From Chelonoidis abingdonii (Eukaryota; Chordata; Testudines; Testudinidae), in contig NC_133770.1 in assembly GCF_003597395.2 (NCBI RefSeq), positions 199,593,503 through 199,657,502 of the forward strand: 64,000 nt of DNA. The letters run 5' to 3'. The notes beneath the pieces are model-generated. The model searched no databases and was not told where the DNA came from. It was given only the letters and a program-made list of their open reading frames with translations. The translations under genes were made by a program, and so were the position numbers. Below are positions 57,708 through 64,000 of this stretch, in pieces. Position 1 is the stretch's first letter, and the number at the start of each line of letters is the position of its first letter.

Positions 57708-58735
57708 TAAGCCTGGCCATACTGGGTCAGATGAATGGTCTATCTACCCCAGTATCCTTTCTTCCAATGTCGGCCAATGTGGGGTGCTTAAGAGACTATG
57801 AAACAAACAGGACAATGAGTGATCTATCCCCAAGCATCCAGTCCCAGCTTCTGGCATTTGGAGGTTTAGGGAAACCCAGAGAATGAGGTTGCATCTCTGA
57901 CTATCTTGGCTAATATTCCTATCACCTATGGACTTATCTAATTCTATCTTGAACCAAGTTATACTTTTGGCCTTTACAACATCCCCTGCCAATAAGTTCC
58001 TGGTTGACTGTACATTGTGTGAAAAAGTACTTCCTTTGGTTTGTTTTAAACCTCCTGTCTACTAATTTCATTGGGTGACCCATATTTCTTGACTTATGTG
58101 AAGGAGTAAATAACATTTTCCTACATACTATTCATGATTTTATACAACTATATCATACCCTCCATTTTTTTTGAGATGCGGCAACCAAAACTGCATGCAG
58201 TATTCAACATGTGAGTGACCATGGATTTATATAGTGGCATTACAATATTTGCTGATTTATTATCTATCCTTTTTCTAATGGTTCCTAATTTTCTGTTAGC
58301 TTTTCTGACTGCTGCTGCACACTGAGCAAATATTTTCAGAGAACTAAATACAATGATTGCAAGGTATCTTTCTTGAGTGGTAACAGTTAATTTAGACCCC
58401 ATCATTTTGCAAGTATAGGTTGGATTACTTTTCCACTGTGCATTACTGTGCACTTATCAACATTGAATTTCATCTGCTGTTCAGTGATATCCCTTTGTAA
58501 CTCTTTGTGGTCAGTTTTGTACTTAACTATCTTGAGTAATTTTGTGCTGTTACCATCTCACTGTTCCCCTTTTCCAGATCATTTATGAATATGATGAACA
58601 CCGCAGGTCCTACTACAAATCCTTGGGGGACCCCACTAACTATCTTTCTTCATTGTGAAGAAGGACAATTTATTCCTATCCTTTGTTTCCTATGTTTTAG
58701 CCAGTTGACCAAACTTCCACTCTGTTTTATTAGTT
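57708..58735 (-). mobile_element. CR1 LINE 3' end, antisense, with polymerase C-terminus relic
   Basis: On the minus strand, 58,148-58,453 encodes LTVTTQERYLAIIVFSSLKI, CAAAVRKANRKLGTIRKRI and ANIVMPLYKSMV, the C-terminal block of CR1 ORF2. Upstream minus-strand sequence to about 58,735 continues polymerase coding in broken frames. The 3' UTR ends at about 57,708 with (plus strand) GGCCATACTGGGTCAGATGA. It is the antisense counterpart of the subfamily at 32,975. Confidence 0.9.
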
Positions 58736-59671
58736 TATATGAAATATATGTACCCAAAGAGTCAAAAGTGTTAACATGATCCTGAAATTGTCCAACATTA
58801 AACAGCATAAACAAGGTTCAATGTTTGGTATACAGACACCTCAGCCTGCTTAGTACCATGGCAAACGCATCATCGACAGTCCTTTTAGCCCTCTACTAAA
58901 AGGTACAGAAAAGAAGGAAAAAAACAATTAAAGAATTTGAAATGTAAAGTATTAAGTATGTCTAACATCTCTTATTCCCTTTTCCTTTAGCTGGAGAGAG
59001 TTTTAGAAGGAAGAGAATCCTCTTCTGAAAGTTTATTTGATAGTATTAAACGTAATAAGTGTCCTTGGTAGAAAAAAGAGAAGTTAGCTGAGATGAGCTG
59101 GAGCTGTTGTGTTGTTACTGTTTTTTAAACTGTTGTTGAAGTCCAATCCCATTTCCTTAAAGAATAAGAAAAAAAATCCAAGACAAACACACACAAAATG
59201 AGAGAGAAAATAACAGCAAAGACAGAAAATGCAGCTTCTGTTTCTGGTGTTGACTCCCCTTTGCAACATCACGGCTAAAATAAAACAACCACCAACCCAA
59301 ACACAGATTCAGCACACAGTCTGATTAGTCACTTCAAGACCTGGCAAACTTGTACAAGCACTGGGCTGTTTGGGAGATGCTTTCAGCTGCTTTTTTCAGT
59401 CTCAGGCTTATAGCAGCATTGTTAAATACACAGTCTTGACCAATTAAGCCAGACTTCTGTCAAAAGAAGAGGGATAGGAAAGAAGAAGTCAGGTAGAAAA
59501 GAAAGAGCCAGACAGGAGGAGAGAACAAAGTTTCACATACCAGCTAGAATCTGAGATTCAGTCAGAGCTGGCAGAGGTAGTAATGTCACCTGGGTGTCTC
59601 TCTCTGGTCCAGAAAGATCAGGACACTTCTCAGAAACAGGTTGAGAAAGGCCCAGGATCCAGGAGATGGTG
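58736..59671. other. Unannotated AT-rich sequence, target of the next element
   Basis: No gene recognised. Flanks of the hAT element at 59,680 (to about 60,715) look alike in style and may be one older repeat that was interrupted. Confidence 0.35.
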
Positions 59672-59679
59672 GGGCTAGC

Positions 59680-60047
59680 CAGTGCTGGCGCCAGGGTTTC
59701 TGGCGCCCTAGGCACCGGGCCATTTCACCGCCCCGCGCGTGGGTCTCATGGCTCTGGTGAAGCTGCCGCAGGCATGCCTGCGGCAGGTCCACCAGAGCCG
59801 CGGGACCAGCGGACCATCTGCAGAAATGCCTGCAGCAGGTCCACCGGAGCCGCGGGACCAGAGGACCGTCTGCAGAAATGCCTGCGGCAGGTCCACCAGA
59901 GCCGCGGGACCAATAGACCCTCCACAGGCACGACTGCGGCAGCTCCACCGAAGCCGCCTGCTGCCCCCGCGGCAAAATGCCACCCCCCGCATAATGCTGG
60001 TGGCCTAGGCGACTGCCTAAGTCGCCTAAATGAAAGCGCCGGCCCTG
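59680..60047. mobile_element. GC-rich hAT element with internal 52-bp tandem repeat
   Basis: The element starts CAGTGCTGGCGCCAGGG and ends GCGCCGGCCCTG. GGGCTAGC is repeated exactly at 59,672-59,679 and 60,048-60,055, an 8-bp hAT target duplication. It is 368 bp long, very GC- and CpG-rich, and non-coding. It shares the GTCCCGC-rich style with the truncated copy at 28,942. Open frames of up to 153 codons on both strands are a by-product of the tandem repeat. Confidence 0.92.
59774..59957. repeat. 52-bp tandem repeat, about 3.5 units
   Basis: Units start at 59,774, 59,826, 59,878 and 59,930 with ATGCCTGCGGCAGGTCCACC, and go on AGAGCCGCGGGACCA. Units 1 and 2 differ at only a few positions; units 3 and 4 are more diverged. 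52 is not a multiple of 3, so the same unit is read in successive frames. Confidence 0.9.
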
Positions 60048-60055
60048 GGGCTAGC

Positions 60056-61888
60056 AGCCACAATAGTGACGCTTGTTCAGTAGTCAATATTTGTCCCAAA
60101 GTCTCTTTCTTTAAGGACCCTAAATAGGAACAATAGGCAGACTAGCCCATCCCCTCATTATTTTGTCCGCCATTTAGGCTTAATATCTGATACACCAATT
60201 TTATTTCATTGTTTTCCAGTTCCACATTTTTCTGATTTACAGGCACGATCTTAATAAATCTTGAATATATCAGCAGGCCTTTTTGTTTGTACTAAATTAG
60301 TCTGACTCCCCCCTTGCAATTTTCCCATCAACTTTCATTGTAATCTTTGGTTATTGTGACTCTTTACGAACTTTTACTCACTTTTCTCAATTGACCTCAC
60401 AATTGGGGTAAATTTGTAGGTCCAATTATCACAACAGCATCTCCTGGGCTCAGCTCTTAATTCTTTCCCACTCACCTTCCGTGTACTAACTCTCAGGACT
60501 TTACCCTGTGCAAATCTTCATCTTTCAGGACTCAGTCACAGGAGCAAGCCAGCCAGTGTCATTTCTGCAGGTCCTCTCTCCCAAATGAGCTCTCACAGCA
60601 CTTTGTTGGAGTCCCATTATCCTTTCCCAGTTGGGCCTAACAATTAGGCAGGGCCATTTGATCCAAGCTGATCAGATTTAGTGGGAGGGTAGCTGATCTG
60701 TCACAGATGAGGCTGAGACTATGCTACACCAAAAAAGGGTATGGGATGTAAAGCAGCATTCTAAGAAGCTCAGTGAAGAGAGGAACTAGATAAGAGAAAA
60801 GGGATTTGTATCCAATAGCAAAATGAATAATTTACTTCATGTGGTTTGGTTCTTGATTAGTCAACACTGAACATAAATTAAACTTGTGAGTTTGGTGTGA
60901 ATTAATGTTTTGCAAATAATTAGTGATGTTTATATTCTCCACATCTGAATTACAGGATAACTGAGATCAGCAACTTTCTATGGGACTTTTTGAAAATGTG
61001 CCTTTAGCACTGCACTGCAAGTTTATAAGCTATTATTCAAATACTAAAAATGCTAACAAATAATCTTAATAATAAAATATCAGATATTAAAATATCATTT
61101 CTAATATTTGAAAATAATACAGAGCACTAAGGCACTGTGACAAAACAGTGAGCCAGTTATATCTGAAATTATCAGAAATGTTAATTATATGTCTGATGCA
61201 AAGACTTCTGAAGTCAGTGGTTTCATCGGGCTTTAGGATCAGGCCCTAATAGAATAGAACACAGTGAAGGAAAAAAAAAAAAAAGGATAATAAACCGCAA
61301 ACCAGCTCAGAAGGAAATCTCAACAGCAGATACACAATGTTATACAGAAAGAGAGAAACCCTCTGGTAAAATGTGCAATTAGCAGCCTATATTAGAAAAA
61401 TATATCTTGCCATCCATTTAATACTAGTGCAATACCCATAACACATATACATTAAGCAGCTAAAAGTTGTGAATCATGGAAGAGGCTGGGGAGTGAATAT
61501 AGTGTTGTGTCACGTAAAGGTAATGATTTTCAATAAAGTCAGTGCTTTTAAAATGAATATTGACTTAACAGCACTACACTATTGTATCACAAGTAGGACT
61601 TGGAGTAAAAGCCGAGGCATCACTAATAGTTTATCAGAAATGTGAAGAGTGGAAGAACAAGGGCTACTTTTACTTCTCCTGATCTATGTGCATAGCAGTA
61701 GGTGATTTTAGAATCTTGGGTAAGCAGGTAGCCAAGTAAAGTAAACAGAAGTGCTTTGATTAAAATGTTATTGTGATAAGAGGAGTTTTTCTGAATTGCT
61801 TTAAAGATACTTTTCTTTGGAGTCTACTTTGTTTTGCTGCCATATTATTAGCTATGATCTTCTTAACTTTTTGGCCTTTTCCTCAACG
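60056..61888. other. Unannotated sequence, A-run at about 61,270-61,284
   Basis: No gene recognised. Confidence 0.4.
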
Positions 61889-62019
61889 CAGTGGTTTTCA
61901 ACCTTTTTCATTTGTGGACCTCTAAAAAAAATGTAAATGGCGGTGCAGACCCCTTTGGAAATTTTAGACACAGTCTGCAAATCTCCAGGGGTCCATGGAC
62001 AACAGGCTGAAAACCACTC
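61889..62019. mobile_element. Short hAT MITE
   Basis: The left end CAGTGGTTTTCAACCTTTTT, with TTGTGGACC, pairs with the inverted right end GGTCCATGGACAACAGGCTG, then AAAACCACTC. The outermost base pair of the right end is mutated and the 8-bp duplication is no longer clear (CCTCAACG against CTAGATCC). Confidence 0.8.
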
Positions 62020-62390
62020 CCTAGATCCTCGGAAGGATCCTAATATGTCAGTGTTAAGTAGTTTTTAGCTACCTCATGGTGTAAGCTTCAAAAGAAGCTT
62101 AAAAAACCCTACAAATCTTTCAGTTACCAATTTCTCTCTTTATCTATCAACCTATCTCAACAAGAGGCCATCAAGCACATTAAAAGGTTGTAGATTTTTC
62201 TGTGTCAATTCCTTCTTAACCATAATAAAACTAGAAATATATACCTGAGATTCTTTTTCATCCCTTGTGGCTACTCAATTGCCTATCATTTGCCATCTCA
62301 CTCACACTCCTGCTTCTTTCACCCACTCCTTTTGTATTATCTCCATACGTTTAGGCCTGATCCTGCAGACTTATGTATGTATGTACCTTA
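62020..62390. other. Unannotated sequence
   Basis: Nothing recognised. Confidence 0.4.
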
Positions 62391-62573
62391 GGCCTTGATT
62401 CAAGAAAGCACATAAGAATGTCCCTTCATCCATCTCTAGTCAGGAAAGGAACCTGAGCATGTGCTTAACGATACACTTTAAATTGACTTCAGTGAGACTG
62501 AAGCAGCTGTTTAACTTTAAAGACATGCTTAGGTGCCCTCCCTGATTAGGAATACTTTCTTGAACTGGGACCT
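62391..62573. repeat. Foldback MITE (TTCAAGAAAGCACATAAG family)
   Basis: GGCCTTGATTCAAGAAAGCA and the inverted partner ACTTTCTTGAACTGGGACC frame GAGCATGTGCTTAAC and TTGACTTCAGTGAGACTGAAG. It is the longest copy of the family also seen at 19,539, 20,518 and 28,566. Confidence 0.6.
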
Positions 62574-64000
62574 TAGTCCCTGATCCGTCAAAGACTTCAG
62601 TGCAACCCAGAAGTGCAAGTAGGGCAGTAGCCTCTGGTATCTTGTACCCGCAAGAGATTTCTAGCTGGTACAGTGTACTAGAAAGACATGGGGCCAGCCC
62701 TCACCCCCCCGACCCCACCCCCTGCTGGAGCATATGGGAGGCAGTGCTGCACTCTGATTCTCAAAGGAGCAATATGTGGCTAGGGAGGAAAGGCTTTGTT
62801 TAAGTTTGTTAGCATATGTATTGTGCTGTTTTACGTTGGTCAGGAGTCCTAAAAGGGGATGAGTGGGGGGACAGAAGGTGTTTAAATAAAACAAGGTTTT
62901 TTATTACGTTTCTCCCCATTGGTCTGAACTATCCATGACATTCATACTGCATTCCATCAAGTCCAAATCATTAGAGGAAAGCCTCTGCTTGCACTGACCA
63001 GAGGATTCTGATGTCAGCCCAGTTCTGCAGCTGACAGGAATCAGCGATGTTGTCCCCAGTGTAATTAAACATAGAATTCTTCTTTGCACCCAAACTAGTC
63101 TAACATGCATGTTGTTAACTGGAACTGGAACAGCAAAACAAAGAAAACAAATGCCTCATTTTCCAGTTTTGTGGGCGAGAGAACTGTAAGTGAAGATTAT
63201 AATGCCTGACAGTGACAGCCTTAAACCAGCTGCCTCAGGAATCTGCCAAGAACTTTGCTTAAAATATGTTCCTCATCTTAGCATTGGAGCTAAGACTTTC
63301 AGTTTCATCCAGAACAATTTCCAAATTTGGAACCTAATCCTGTAAACCCTTAATCATTTGATCAATCCCACTGAAGACAATGGGACTATTTGCATGACTA
63401 CGGACCACTTTTGCGGACTGGTAAGAGTTTCAGGAGTCTGTTCCTATAAACAAAGTGGAATCCCCCATTGAAATGCAATGTTTGGGTACAATACCATAAA
63501 GCAGTTTAGGATACAGTTCTACTTAAAATTTGTCTTTTAATAAGTCATACATATGCTGAAATGGCTCCTCACCCAACTCCCATATTCCATATAAACAAAC
63601 TGAATACTACATATTTTGGGGAAAAGTGAGTAGTTAAGCATGTTGATGTTTGTATATACAAAGGGGTATCAGAGGGGACAGGGAGAGCATGGAGGCCCTG
63701 GAATAGGGGCAGGGCAGGGAGGAGTCACATTGAGGGGCAGTGGGGAGGTCATGTGCCCCCCCTTGTGTCCCTCCCATGAGTGCAGTACTGGCAAGACATG
63801 ATTTCTACTTGCACCACTGATGCAACCACTCACCAAGAGTTAAGTTAACCATGCAATTATTTGCAGGAACAGGGCTTTAGCCTGTATACTTTGAGACACC
63901 GTTGTGTCTTTTTATGTATTTATAGATTGCCTCACACCTTTTTTAGCATTATATAGATAACAACAATGTATAGAACATTTGAATTTTACACAGAGAGATA
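62574..64000. other. Unannotated sequence; two GC-richer pieces may be related repeats
   Basis: 62,600-62,720 (CAAGTAGGGCAGTAGCCTCT) and 63,665-63,830 (TGATTTCTACTTGCACCACT) share inverted wording such as AGTGCAAGTAG/CTACTTGCAC and may be pieces of one MITE family. A C-run lies at about 62,704-62,721. No gene. Confidence 0.3.

Noticed and set aside
59666..60127. 153-codon plus-strand frame and 117-129-codon minus-strand frames
   Set aside because: They arise from the 52-bp tandem repeat of a GC-rich hAT element; the same unit is read in different frames on both strands and the element ends bound them.
1..64000. CRISPR arrays, phage or bacterial operons
   Set aside because: No regularly spaced repeats with unique spacers and no dense long open frames; the repeat content is that of an amniote nuclear genome.

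Overview
The window looks like 64 kb of AT-rich non-coding nuclear DNA from an amniote, most likely a turtle. The evidence is the repeat load: many CR1 LINE pieces ending in the (ATTCTATG)-type CR1 3' tail, a PIF/Harbinger DNA transposon, hAT and Tigger-like non-autonomous elements, MIR-like SINE relics and a solo LTR. I saw no operons, bacterial genes, CRISPR arrays, tRNA or rRNA genes, and no convincing exons of a cellular gene. The species call rests on recalled repeat families, not on a search.

Layout. 1-21.9 kb is mostly unique AT-rich sequence. It carries a hammerhead-like repeat at the left edge, a Tigger-type MITE with perfect terminal repeats (2.25 kb), an antisense CR1 3' end (4 kb), MIR and TIR-element copies (5.9-6.5 kb), microsatellites, a foldback element with a tRNA-like B box (14.1 kb), a degenerate LINE of non-CR1 type (17.7 kb) and several short palindromic MITEs. 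At 21.95-25.86 kb there is a CR1 that kept its 5' end and ORF1, and two other CR1 fragments are inserted inside it. 26-33.3 kb holds a Tigger MITE, an old CR1/L3-like piece, hAT-type elements, an LTR fragment fused to a CR1 3' end, and a further CR1 3' end. 33.3-40.4 kb is almost repeat-free to my eye. 40.4-43.6 kb has the best hammerhead-like copy, a hAT MITE with a perfect 8-bp target duplication, a CR1 3' end and a MIR-like piece. 49.6-50.3 kb has a GC-rich Tigger MITE and a MIR.

The most structured stretch is 53.6-58.7 kb. A Harbinger transposon (53.63-56.83 kb) still encodes the DDE catalytic residues but is broken by stops and frameshifts. A 969-bp solo LTR (54,504-55,472) with a 5-bp target duplication sits inside it. 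Its right end is replaced by an antisense CR1 fragment, and a second antisense CR1 follows. At 59.68-60.05 kb a GC-rich hAT element with an internal 52-bp tandem repeat has a perfect 8-bp target duplication.

Every coding trace I recognise belongs to a transposable element and is inactivated. The value of the window lies in the nesting order of the elements, the hammerhead-like core, a GC module shared between two transposon superfamilies, and the tRNA-like foldback.
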